Assembly (NCBI GenBank): GCA_964606405.1
Contig: CAZSGH010000060.1
Coordinates: forward strand, 1 to 14,098
DNA: 14,098 nucleotides
Source of the DNA: GCA-002282575 sp964606405
GTDB taxonomy: Bacteria; Pseudomonadota; Gammaproteobacteria; Thiomicrospirales; Thiomicrospiraceae
Reading direction: 5' to 3'
Numbering within the stretch: the first letter of the stretch is position 1; each line of letters begins with the position of its first letter. The notes beneath the pieces were generated by a model, which saw only the letters and a list, made by a program, of their open reading frames with translations, did no database searches and was not told the DNA's origin. The translations under genes were made by a program, and so were the position numbers. Below are positions 6,501-14,098 of this stretch, piece by piece.

Positions 6501-7510
6501 GCCAAACATTCGACAATATACGCATAAAGCTGGTTCCAGAGGATAATGCCGCACTGCAAAACTTTTGTGGCTGGCACGAAGAGCATCTGGCGCAAATCGA
6601 AGCGCGTCTTGGGGTAGAGATTAATCATCTGAGTTTTGATTTTTTGGTTAAAGGTCCTGCTATTCAGTTGATCGCAGCAGAACAGGTCATTCGAGACCTG
6701 TATCGCCAGTCTTTTTCGGGGTTAATGAATACAGAAACGGTACATTTGTATTTGAGTGAGTTGGCAGTGAGTACGCCTATTGCCGATGTGGCTGCGTTAT
6801 CATCGACGGATGAGCGTTTGGCGGTAACGGGCTATGGCGTATTACGTCCACATAAAAAGCTTATTCGGGCGCGAACGGCTAATCAAGATGCTTATATTAA
6901 GGCAATGCACGAAAATGACATTGTGTTTGGTATCGGACCAGCTGGGACAGGCAAAACTTATATGGCGGTCGCTAGAGCGGTCGAGTTGCTGGAAAATGAA
7001 CAGGTTCGTCGGTTGATTTTAACGCGTCCAGCCGTAGAGGCGGGTGAAAAGCTCGGCTTTTTACCGGGGGATTTAGCGCAAAAAGTCGATCCTTACTTAC
7101 GTCCACTTTACGATGCGCTTTATGAATTGTTGGGTTTTGAAAAAGTCGAACGCCTAATGGAACGCAATGTGATTGAAGTTGCACCTTTGGCGTTTATGCG
7201 TGGTCGTACCTTAAATGAAAGTTGCATTTTGCTGGATGAAGCACAGAATACAACACTAGAACAAATGAAAATGTTCTTAACCCGTGTTGGCTTTGGTTCT
7301 AAAGTGATTATTACGGGTGACATGACTCAGGTTGATTTGCCCAGTAAACAATCTTCTGGTTTGCGCCAAGCTAGCGATATCTTAAAAGGTATCGATGGTA
7401 TTGGTTTTGCATTTTTTAGCGCCAAAGATGTGGTGCGTCATCCATTAGTACAAAAGGTTGTAGAGGCATATGAGCGCTTTGAGAAAACAAAAACTAACGA
7501 GACTGTCTGA
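6497..7510 (+). CDS. ybeZ: PhoH-like P-loop ATPase (YbeZ)
   Basis: 337 residues, usual size for YbeZ. An N-terminal KH-like region (about 1-100) precedes the PhoH ATPase domain. Walker A is GPAGTGKT (147-154), Walker B is CILLDEAQ (243-250), and the family signatures RPAVEAGEKLGFLPGDL (177-193) and ITGDMTQVDLP (272-282) follow. By family knowledge YbeZ works with YbeY in rRNA maturation and is a predicted RNA helicase-type ATPase. The immediate neighbours fit this: miaB is coupled at the 5' end by ATGA, and ybeY overlaps the 3' end by 41 nt. No strong ribosome binding site precedes the ATG, so translation likely depends on coupling to miaB. Confidence 0.95.
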   Translation: MSQTFDNIRIKLVPEDNAALQNFCGWHEEHLAQIEARLGVEINHLSFDFLVKGPAIQLIAAEQVIRDLYRQSFSGLMNTETVHLYLSELAVSTPIADVAALSSTDERLAVTGYGVLRPHKKLIRARTANQDAYIKAMHENDIVFGIGPAGTGKTYMAVARAVELLENEQVRRLILTRPAVEAGEKLGFLPGDLAQKVDPYLRPLYDALYELLGFEKVERLMERNVIEVAPLAFMRGRTLNESCILLDEAQNTTLEQMKMFLTRVGFGSKVIITGDMTQVDLPSKQSSGLRQASDILKGIDGIGFAFFSAKDVVRHPLVQKVVEAYERFEKTKTNETV

Positions 7511-7988
7511 ACGCCGTAATCGCCAGCTAGCGCGATTATCATTAGATATTGATTGGAAGACTGATTATGTTGACGGTATTGTAACGTCGTTGTTGAAGCG
7601 TGCGGCGGCATTGGCTTGGCTAGGAGCTGGTAAAGCAACGGTAACCGTTAGTTTCGTTGGTGCCGACGAAAGCCAGCAGCTTAATCGTGAATGGCGAGAG
7701 AAAGATAAGCCGACGAATGTGCTGTCATTTCCCTTTGAACTGCCCGAAGGCTGGGAGTCAAAGGAGCAGCTTTTGGGTGATTTGGTGATTTGTCCAACGG
7801 TGTTAATGGCTGAAGCGATTGAGCAGGGAAAGCCATTAGCTGAGCATGCAGCGCATTTAGTGGTTCATGGGTTGTTGCATTTACAAGGCTACGATCATGA
7901 AACAGAGGAAGAAGCCGTTGAAATGGAAGCTTTAGAAATAAAGTTATTAGCTCTGGTTGGTATTAAAAACCCTTATTTGCCTGTCTAA
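7470..7988 (+). CDS. ybeY: Endoribonuclease YbeY (rRNA maturation factor)
   Basis: 172 residues from the ATG at 7470; E. coli YbeY has 155. The zinc-binding motif is HGLLHLQGYDH, with H133, H137 and H143. Other family segments are NREWREKDKPTNVLSFPFE (R75 conserved), LLGDLVIC and AVEMEALE near the C terminus. It is a single-strand endoribonuclease needed for 16S rRNA 3' processing and 70S quality control. The basic N-terminal extension of about 20 residues (KQKLTRLSERRNRQ) makes it longer than usual. It lies in the 41-nt overlap with the phoH-like gene, and no internal ATG offers a better start. AGAGG precedes the ATG by only about 3 nt. Confidence 0.93.
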   Translation: MSALRKQKLTRLSERRNRQLARLSLDIDWKTDYVDGIVTSLLKRAAALAWLGAGKATVTVSFVGADESQQLNREWREKDKPTNVLSFPFELPEGWESKEQLLGDLVICPTVLMAEAIEQGKPLAEHAAHLVVHGLLHLQGYDHETEEEAVEMEALEIKLLALVGIKNPYLPV

Positions 7989-8001
7989 TGGAAAATTTTT
8001 A

Positions 8002-8856
8002 ATGAGTGATTCAGTTATAAAATCAAACTCTTTATTGTCTAAGCTAAAAGATTTATTTGATAATGAACCCGATGATCGCGATGATTTAATGGCGCAAATT
8101 AAAGATGCCTTTAATCGTCAGGTTATCGATGCTGAAGTTTGGCGTATGCTGCAAGGGGTGATGTCATTATCTGCACAGCGTGTGCGTGATATTATGGTTC
8201 CTCGGGCGCAGATGGTGATGCTCAATGAGCGTGATACGCTTGCTGATAATTTAGCGATGATCTTAGAAACGGAACACTCTCGCTACCCCGTTACAGGGGA
8301 AACCAAAGACGATTTAGTGGGCATTTTAATGAGTAAAGATTTACTCATTGCCTATATTCGTCATAAAGTTGACTCTTTAGACAGTCTTGCACCGCTACTT
8401 CGTCCCGTTTTTTATGTTCCTGAAAGCAAACGTGCGGCAGAGTTATTGCGCGAGTTTCAGAGTCGCCGTTTACATATTGCGGTTGCCGTCGATGAGTATG
8501 GCAGTATCACGGGATTGGTCACCATCGAGGATATTATCGAAGGCATCGTCGGTGAAATCGAAGACGAATACGACAAGGCTGATGTTCATATTATGCAAAT
8601 GAATGAACATACCTTTACCGTTAAAGCCGTTGCGAGTGTTGATGAAGTCAATGCTTTTTTTGATGTCAAACTCGATACAGAGGCGGCTGATACCTTGGGT
8701 GGTTTAATCGTTTCACGTTTTGGGCGAGTGCCTCAGACGGGTGAGAGCTTGGCGTTGTCGGGTCTTTTATTTAAGGTGTTGCGTGCAGATCGTCGTCGTG
8801 TACAGCTCTTTAAGGTCACCTTAATTAACGAAGATGATATTGGTCATGGCGAATAA
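8002..8856 (+). CDS. corC: CorC/YbeX CBS-domain protein
   Basis: 284 residues from the ATG at 8002 (E. coli CorC is 292). An acidic N-terminal segment leads to the first CBS motif, DIMVPRAQM (63-71), with SRYPV and GILMSKDLL. The second CBS motif contains RRLHIAVAVDEYGSITGLVT and EDIIEGIVGEIEDEYD (about 155-191). A CorC_HlyC transporter-associated domain follows (about 205-280, with DTLGGLIVSRFGRVP). No DUF21 membrane domain is present, so it is soluble. The family is tied to magnesium/cobalt efflux; in the miaB-lnt cluster it is also linked genetically to ribosome metabolism. I prefer 8002 over an in-frame TTG at 7957, which would add 15 residues that overlap ybeY. GGA (7990-7992) is well spaced. 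Confidence 0.93.
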   Translation: MSDSVIKSNSLLSKLKDLFDNEPDDRDDLMAQIKDAFNRQVIDAEVWRMLQGVMSLSAQRVRDIMVPRAQMVMLNERDTLADNLAMILETEHSRYPVTGETKDDLVGILMSKDLLIAYIRHKVDSLDSLAPLLRPVFYVPESKRAAELLREFQSRRLHIAVAVDEYGSITGLVTIEDIIEGIVGEIEDEYDKADVHIMQMNEHTFTVKAVASVDEVNAFFDVKLDTEAADTLGGLIVSRFGRVPQTGESLALSGLLFKVLRADRRRVQLFKVTLINEDDIGHGE

Positions 8857-10387
8857 TCTGCAAGAACGGATGATGGATTTGCACCAAACACTGCTAACGA
8901 ATCCAATGTGGCGCTTAGCCAGTGCTTTATTGTTGGGATCTGTCGCTGTCTTTGGTTTTGCGCCTTACGACTTTCCGCCAGCGACACTGTTAGCTTTGGT
9001 GGGATTGTGGTGGTTGTTAGCTGATGCCAGCAGTTGGCAACAAGGGATGCGTGAAGGCTTTGCGTTTGGTTTTGGCTTGTTTGGTTTTGGCATTAGCTGG
9101 ATGGGTGTGAGCCTTGGGCTTTATGGTGGCGTGCCAATGGGGCTCGCTTGGTTGGTCGCACTAGCTTTTGTCTTTCTATTAGCGAGCTTTATTGCAGTTG
9201 TTGGGGCGCTTTCGGTTGCTACACGTTCAGTTGTATCGAGTTGGGTTTGGGCAATCGTCTGGCTGCCAACTTTGTGGGTGCTGAGTGAGTGGTTGCGTAT
9301 TGTGATTTGGGCGGGCTTTCCATGGTTATTGCTGGGTTATTCTCATACTGATACCTGGTTGGCGGGGTGGGCACCCATTGCAGGTAGCTTGGGGGTAAGC
9401 TTTGCTGTTGCCCTAAGTGCGGGTTTGATTTGGTGGGCAGTTGCTAGCAAGAACACATTCAAAGCCATTATCATTTATGGCTTGTTTTGGGGATTGTCGG
9501 GTCAGCTAGGCTCGATTGCTTGGGTCAGTAGCAAGGGTGAACAACAACCAATAGCACTGGTGCATGGTCAAATTTCAGAAACCTTGAAGTGGGATAAACA
9601 CGCCTTATCTTATTTGCTTCAAGCCTATCAGGTTGCTAGTTTTCCGTTACTGACACAATCGCCAGTTGTTGTTTGGTCAGAAACAGCGGTTCCAACTTTT
9701 TTAGATTCAGCATTGCCCGAGTTACAACCAATAGTCGACAAAGCAAAAGCGAGTAATACAACCATTATTACGGGTGCTGCCTTGCGTGAAGACTCTATTT
9801 CAGGTCGTCAGTATTTCAATAGTATCGTTAGTTTGGACGGAACCTTGCGTTATGATAAACGTCATTTAGTTCCTTTTAGTGAGTTTTATCCTGGGTTTTC
9901 GATATTGGCTGCCGTAGCGAAATGGATCAATATGCCGATGGCTCAGTTTTCCGTTGGTGAAACGCCTAAAGTTCAAACCATTGCAGGCAGCCAAGTGGGA
10001 TTGGGTGTGTGCTATGAGGCAGATTTTGGTTTTGAAATGGCTCGCGTGAGTTCTGAAACGGACTGGTGGCTCATTGTCAGCGATGATGGTTGGTTCTATC
10101 CAAGCGCTATGGCAGGGCAGCATTGGCAAATGACGCGCTTACGTGCTCGTGAGTTAGGGCGTGAAATTGTGCGTGTGACCAATCAAGGGTATACTGGTGT
10201 TGCACATATCGATGGTTCTGGTACGATTGCCGCTGCACCGGATAGTGAGTTAGCGGGTCATATCGTACAGGTTCGCTCTTATTCTGGCAGCACGCCTTAT
10301 GTTCGTTGGCATGATATGCCTTTGTTAGGGGTGTTGTCTTTTGTTTTGGCGTTGGTATTAATGCGATGGCGACAGTCTAATCGTTGA
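8834..10387 (+). CDS. lnt: Apolipoprotein N-acyltransferase
   Basis: 517 residues (E. coli Lnt is 512). Several hydrophobic segments cover about residues 28-230 (including FGFAPYDFPP, GFPWLLLGYS), followed by a periplasmic nitrilase-like domain and a last membrane helix at about 494-511. The catalytic triad is visible: E283 in WSETAVP, K342 in DKRHLVPFSEF and C393 in GVCYEADF. It transfers the third acyl chain to the N-terminal cysteine of lipoproteins at the inner membrane. The usual NDAWFG segment reads DDGWFY (417-422), so two positions differ, though the tryptophan is kept. Start choice is open: ATG 8834 overlaps corC by 23 nt, ATG 8846 (MANNLQER) by 11 nt, and an ATG pair at 8870/8873 follows. 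None has a strong ribosome binding site. It ends the cluster. Confidence 0.95.
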   Translation: MILVMANNLQERMMDLHQTLLTNPMWRLASALLLGSVAVFGFAPYDFPPATLLALVGLWWLLADASSWQQGMREGFAFGFGLFGFGISWMGVSLGLYGGVPMGLAWLVALAFVFLLASFIAVVGALSVATRSVVSSWVWAIVWLPTLWVLSEWLRIVIWAGFPWLLLGYSHTDTWLAGWAPIAGSLGVSFAVALSAGLIWWAVASKNTFKAIIIYGLFWGLSGQLGSIAWVSSKGEQQPIALVHGQISETLKWDKHALSYLLQAYQVASFPLLTQSPVVVWSETAVPTFLDSALPELQPIVDKAKASNTTIITGAALREDSISGRQYFNSIVSLDGTLRYDKRHLVPFSEFYPGFSILAAVAKWINMPMAQFSVGETPKVQTIAGSQVGLGVCYEADFGFEMARVSSETDWWLIVSDDGWFYPSAMAGQHWQMTRLRARELGREIVRVTNQGYTGVAHIDGSGTIAAAPDSELAGHIVQVRSYSGSTPYVRWHDMPLLGVLSFVLALVLMRWRQSNR

Positions 10388-10439
10388 TCGTGGCGACAAG
10401 ATATCATGTTAAGTTTTCGCTTGTTAAGGAGCGGATTTT

Positions 10440-12029
10440 ATGTCAGATAGTCAATTATTGAACAGTATTGCTCGGCTTACTGAAACAGGTTTAGCGTTAT
10501 CTCGCGAAAAGGATATTAATAAGTTACTCGATATGATTTTGAGTAGCGCTAAAAGTTTAACCAACGCTGATGGTGGAACTTTATATCTTAAAAGCGAAGA
10601 CGGGCAACGGCTCGACTTTACCATTGTTCGTAATGATAGTCTAAATATTAATTTGGGTGGCATATCTGGCAATCCAATTCATTTTGCGAATGTGCCTATT
10701 TATCAAGAGAATGGTTCGCCTAATTTGCATAATGTATCTGCTGCTGCAGTTCATCATGGTCAGACAATTAATATTGTTGATGCTTATGATTGTCAAGACT
10801 TTGATTTTTCTGGCACGAGACGCTTTGATGCAAGCACAGGTTATCATTCACAGTCTTTTTTAACGGTTCCGATGAAGAATCACGAAGGTGATTTAATTGG
10901 TGTCTTGCAGCTTATTAATGCATTGGATCATAAAAAAGCAACGCGTCCCTTTACACAAGTAGAGCAGTCGCTCGTTGAATCGTTAACCTCCATGGCAGCA
11001 ACGGCGTTAACGCAGCGTTATTTGATTGAGGCACAACGAAAGCTATTTGATTCGGTTGTGAAGTTGATTGCTAATGCGATTGATGCTAAGTCGCCTTATA
11101 CGAGTGGGCATTGTCAGCGAGTACCTGTTATTGCGGGTCTTTTAGCTAGAGCTATTAATGATGATAATTCAACAGAATGGGAATCTTTAAGCTTGAGCGA
11201 GGATGAGCTCTATGAGTTAGATGTGGCTGCTTGGCTTCATGATTGTGGTAAGTTGGCAACGCCCGATTACATTATGGATAAACGTACTAAATTAGATGGC
11301 TTAAATGACCGTATTTCGGAAGTAGATACGCGTTTAGCTGCCCTATATCAGCAAATTCGAGCAGATAAGTGGGAAAGTGTAGCGAGGGATTTGGTTAGCA
11401 AGGACTCATTTCTATCTTTGAGTAGCGTTGAAGATTCGCTTTCGATTGAGTTCGATAAGATTCAGTCCTTATCTAGCTTTTTAAATTTGGCCAATAAGGG
11501 TGACGAGTTTATGGCCGAAAGCATGCAGCAAAAGGTGCGAGATTCGGGCGGCACGCATTGGCCCTCTTTAGATGGGGATCGTCCTTTGTTAACCGAGGAA
11601 GAGGTTGATTTACTGAGTATTTCTAGAGGAACCTTGTCCACTCAAGAGAGAAAGATTATTAACGATCACATTGTCGTAACGATTGATATGTTAAAAGCCC
11701 TGCCTTACCCAAAAACACTCAAGAATGTCGTTGAAATTGCTGGCGCACATCATGAGCGTGTTGATGGTAAGGGCTATCCCTATGGTTTAACAGCGCAACA
11801 GTTGTCATTACGCGCTAGAATTTTGGCTATTGCAGATGTGTTTGAAGCCTTAACGGCTAAGGATAGACCTTACAAGCAACCTAAAACCTTATCGGAAACC
11901 TTGAAAATAATGGGTTTTATGGCAAAAGAAGGCCATATAGATTCAGGGATTTTTGACGTGTTTATTCGTCAAAAAGTGTATTTACACTACGCCAAACAAT
12001 ACATGAATATTGAACAGATTGACCTTTAG
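10440..12029 (+). CDS. GAF and HD-GYP domain protein, probable c-di-GMP phosphodiesterase
   Basis: 529 residues. A GAF domain occupies about 8-195 (SSAKSLTNADGGTLYLKSED near 35-54, VPMKNHEGDLIGVLQLIN at 143-160). The HD-GYP domain follows: SGHCQRV (H224), the metal motif HDCGK (267-271), H410, HHERVDGKGYP (437-447) and ADVFEALTAKDRPYK (D466). All metal ligands and the GYP signature are present, so c-di-GMP hydrolysis is likely. The domain is interrupted: HD and HHE are 170 residues apart, while about 60 is usual. The extra block of roughly 105 residues (about 285-390) is polar and partly helical. There is no signal peptide or membrane segment, so it is cytosolic, with GAF sensing an unknown ligand. 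TAAGGAG lies 8 nt before the ATG. The gene stands 52 bp after lnt on the same strand and may have its own promoter; it converges with the adhesin gene. Confidence 0.9.
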   Translation: MSDSQLLNSIARLTETGLALSREKDINKLLDMILSSAKSLTNADGGTLYLKSEDGQRLDFTIVRNDSLNINLGGISGNPIHFANVPIYQENGSPNLHNVSAAAVHHGQTINIVDAYDCQDFDFSGTRRFDASTGYHSQSFLTVPMKNHEGDLIGVLQLINALDHKKATRPFTQVEQSLVESLTSMAATALTQRYLIEAQRKLFDSVVKLIANAIDAKSPYTSGHCQRVPVIAGLLARAINDDNSTEWESLSLSEDELYELDVAAWLHDCGKLATPDYIMDKRTKLDGLNDRISEVDTRLAALYQQIRADKWESVARDLVSKDSFLSLSSVEDSLSIEFDKIQSLSSFLNLANKGDEFMAESMQQKVRDSGGTHWPSLDGDRPLLTEEEVDLLSISRGTLSTQERKIINDHIVVTIDMLKALPYPKTLKNVVEIAGAHHERVDGKGYPYGLTAQQLSLRARILAIADVFEALTAKDRPYKQPKTLSETLKIMGFMAKEGHIDSGIFDVFIRQKVYLHYAKQYMNIEQIDL

Positions 12030-12061
12030 TTAATACAAAATGAGCGGTTGCTTGCCAGTGT
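12030..12061. other. Short convergent junction between the HD-GYP and adhesin genes
   Basis: Only 32 bp separate the two stop codons. GCTTGC (12050-12055) pairs with GCAAGC (12071-12076) inside the adhesin end, a stem of about 7 bp including the flanking T-A pair, with a 15-nt loop. No T-run follows on either side, so a strong terminator is not supported. Confidence 0.3.
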
Positions 12062-14098
12062 TTAGACTGAGCAAGCAGAGCTCTTTTTGCTAGGTTTTGT
12101 TGTTTCTTTCTTCTCGTCTGGTGTCGCTTTTGATTTATCGTTTTTAGGCTTTTCTTTATCCTCTGTTTTTTCTTTAGCTGTTGCCGTTGGGGCTTTATTT
12201 TGATCAGCAGCTTCTTGATTACTATTCGTACTTGTTGCCCCAAACTCATTAGTATTACCACCAACCGTTTGATTGCTATTGGTTAGCATTGATGCATTGG
12301 TTTGTGTTGCTGTCTGCGTTGCAGTATTTGGTACGAGTTCTGTCTTGCTTGTGTTGTCGGTCGTGCTCTTAAGTGACTCTTTACTTGTTTGTGCGATGGT
12401 TTGTTCAACAAGTTGGGTAATGGGAGCAGCTGTCTCAGTGGTTGATGTATAACTGTCTCCATTTAGGCTGGTAACGCCAATATTGAGGACACCAGATGCA
12501 GAAGTGTAACTAGGTGTTATTAAATCAATACTACCGTTAGGTGCCGAGATATTAGCATTTTGCGTAATGCCATTGCCAGCACTAACATCCACATTTCCAG
12601 AGCCAGTTGATAGTGGCGCATTGATGGTAATGACAGCCGTCTGATCTCCTGTTGTTCCTGCTGTTAAGCTAATACCAGTACCAGCATTAATGTCACCGTT
12701 AATGGTCATTGGACTGTGTGTAATAAGTTCTACTAATAGTCCTGCTGTAATGTTGCCATTCGTTGTTAAGCCACCTGTACTTTCAGCAAAAACATTGCTA
12801 GCGCTGTTTAAGTAGCGAATGGTCATCGGCTGACCTGAATAAGCATTAATATTGCCAGAGCTACTAATATCTAAGTTATCAATTCTACCTGCGGCAGTTA
12901 GGTTGGCTGTCGACGCATTAATAATATGGGCATTATTGTTTTGTAAGATGTTTCCATATCGACTAATTAATGTCAGGCTATTGCCTTGCATATCAATTGT
13001 TGCATCAGCATTTTCGATAATATCCCCTGTTGTCGCTGTTAGTTCAATGTCATCATCACTATTGATCGAGGATAGTGAGAAGCTTGGGGCGGTAATATTT
13101 ACGAGTTGTGTTCCTGACGGCGTATTAACCGATAGCGCATTAGTGTTAAGTGCTCCCGATAATACAGCGTAAATATTACCCAATGTACTATTTAGTGCGA
13201 TATTTGTGGCATCAACGATAACAGGGTCCGTGCTTGTACCAATACTTTGTGCAGTCAATGTTACGTCTTCTGCTTTTAAGCCAGTAGATCCAGCCGCACT
13301 AAGAATACTGCCAGCTGCAGTATTAATAGATAGGTTGTCTGTAGTCGTAATGTTGTTGACGATCGTGTCAACATCTATTCCCGTTGTATTTAACGTCAGC
13401 GAACCTTTGCTTAAGACAATACTACCGCCTGTTTGTGTAAATAAACTATCTGTGTGAATATTGGCGTTACCTTCGATACTACCTGCAGATTGAGTCAATG
13501 AGTTTAAAAGTACTCGTCCCTGTAAGTTGCTATTACCAACTGTTAATCTGCCTGCATTCATATTTAATGCGCCTGCAGCACTATTATTCACCCCTGCAAT
13601 CGAGGTTAGACTCGTTTCTTGTTGTCCCGTACTGTTGTAATGAATCATTGCATTGGCTGGTAGCACAACATTTGCAACGTTATTAGCATCAGGTAGGGCA
13701 CTACCTGCCCAGTTGGCTGCATTAAACCAATTGTTATCGTTTCCAGCACCCGTCCATGTTACGCTGTCAAGTTGAGTAATCGTTGCTAGTGATGTCGCGG
13801 TTGAGTTCGATAAAACATAGTTACCAGCATCATCACCACCAAGGGTAATGCCTGTTATCGTTACGGTTTTGCTATCAGCCACATTTTTATCGCTAAATAC
13901 GCCTGTTGCTGTGGTTACCGTCAACACGTCATTGGTAACTTTACCTGTAAAGCCAGCGCCACTGGTTACGAGCGTCGCGGTGGGTGAACCATCGTAGGTT
14001 TTGTTGTTGGCTGTGATACCCGTAACAGCTTCAATGGTGCCTTTGCTGATATCAGCAGTTAACCCTGTTGCCTGAACAAGGTTGTAGTTACCTGCATC
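12062..14098 (-). CDS. FhaB-like YDG-repeat surface adhesin, 3' part
   Basis: 678 residues are visible and the 5' end lies beyond the right edge. The GTG at 13927 is not a start, because the frame is open to 14098. Visible order: the end of one YDG/MBG repeat (DAGNYNL at 1-7), a complete repeat of about 89 residues (ANNKTYDGSPTATL, then SDKNVAD and DDAGNYVL), and a linker with WTGAGNDNNWFNAANW that is common in secreted passenger proteins. Next comes about 370 residues of Ser/Thr/Asn-rich parallel beta-helix strands with many 'NITAxGxI' turns. A Ser/Thr/Gln-rich segment follows, then a Lys/Pro/Thr-rich tail of about 45 residues ending SSACSV. The composition and repeats fit a two-partner-secreted filamentous adhesin of the FhaB/HMW type. 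No transporter (TpsB/FhaC) gene is in the window. The only cysteine in the visible part is the third residue from the end. Confidence 0.85.
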   Translation of the reverse strand, partial: DAGNYNLVQATGLTADISKGTIEAVTGITANNKTYDGSPTATLVTSGAGFTGKVTNDVLTVTTATGVFSDKNVADSKTVTITGITLGGDDAGNYVLSNSTATSLATITQLDSVTWTGAGNDNNWFNAANWAGSALPDANNVANVVLPANAMIHYNSTGQQETSLTSIAGVNNSAAGALNMNAGRLTVGNSNLQGRVLLNSLTQSAGSIEGNANIHTDSLFTQTGGSIVLSKGSLTLNTTGIDVDTIVNNITTTDNLSINTAAGSILSAAGSTGLKAEDVTLTAQSIGTSTDPVIVDATNIALNSTLGNIYAVLSGALNTNALSVNTPSGTQLVNITAPSFSLSSINSDDDIELTATTGDIIENADATIDMQGNSLTLISRYGNILQNNNAHIINASTANLTAAGRIDNLDISSSGNINAYSGQPMTIRYLNSASNVFAESTGGLTTNGNITAGLLVELITHSPMTINGDINAGTGISLTAGTTGDQTAVITINAPLSTGSGNVDVSAGNGITQNANISAPNGSIDLITPSYTSASGVLNIGVTSLNGDSYTSTTETAAPITQLVEQTIAQTSKESLKSTTDNTSKTELVPNTATQTATQTNASMLTNSNQTVGGNTNEFGATSTNSNQEAADQNKAPTATAKEKTEDKEKPKNDKSKATPDEKKETTKPSKKSSACSV

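Noticed and set aside
7957..8001. TTG at 7957 as the start of corC
   Set aside because: The extra 15 residues overlap ybeY and do not resemble CorC; ATG 8002 has a spaced GGA and gives the usual length.
12852..13686. Plus-strand open frames opposite the adhesin gene
   Set aside because: They are antisense shadows of a low-complexity repeat protein, hydrophobic by composition, with no motif or ribosome binding site.
13925..13927. GTG at 13927 as the start of the adhesin
   Set aside because: The frame is open to the right edge, and the upstream codons encode the front of the same YDG repeat.

Overview
This window looks like chromosome from a gammaproteobacterium of moderate GC. The main evidence is the conserved gene order miaB, phoH-like (ybeZ), ybeY, corC (ybeX), lnt, together with YdgA-family (DUF945) and YffB-family genes. 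I cannot name a genus from sequence alone.

Layout. At about 1-2200 is an accessory patch. It holds a possible zinc-ribbon fragment (73-291, +), then a minus-strand operon: a HipB-like regulator, a full-length HipA-family Ser/Thr kinase toxin, and a short HigA-type helix-turn-helix gene that stops before the end of its fold. A near-consensus promoter lies at 2125-2153. Its -10 box sits inside a GATA...TATC palindrome and a second palindrome lies 41 bp upstream, which fits HipBA autorepression.

At 2354-4140 a membrane-anchored DUF945 protein converges with a YffB/ArsC-type thioredoxin-fold gene. The two reading frames overlap by about 100 bp because the YffB frame runs past its usual end. At 4199-4266 is a 68-bp REP/MITE-like element made of two hairpins with inverted ends. 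A NUDIX hydrolase with an enlarged Nudix box follows (4321-4800).

At 5067-10387 is the housekeeping cluster: tRNA ms2i6A37 methylthiotransferase, PhoH-like ATPase, YbeY endoribonuclease, the CBS protein CorC and apolipoprotein N-acyltransferase. These genes overlap or nearly touch (4-nt overlap, 41-nt overlap, 13-nt gap, 11-23-nt overlap), so one transcript is likely. It links tRNA/rRNA maturation to envelope lipoprotein processing.

At 10440-12029 a GAF/HD-GYP protein, probably a c-di-GMP phosphodiesterase, has an unusual insertion of about 100 residues inside the catalytic domain. It converges with a large FhaB-like, YDG-repeat adhesin (12062 to beyond the right edge, minus strand) that ends in a lysine-rich tail with one cysteine near the C terminus. 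A c-di-GMP enzyme next to a surface adhesin suggests a role in attachment, but that link is inference from position only.

No rRNA, tRNA, CRISPR array, transposase or integrase was seen. No gene-free stretch exceeds about 270 bp. I did not find a clearly new system; the best candidates for follow-up are the three-gene hipBA locus, the HD-GYP insertion and the single-cysteine adhesin tail.
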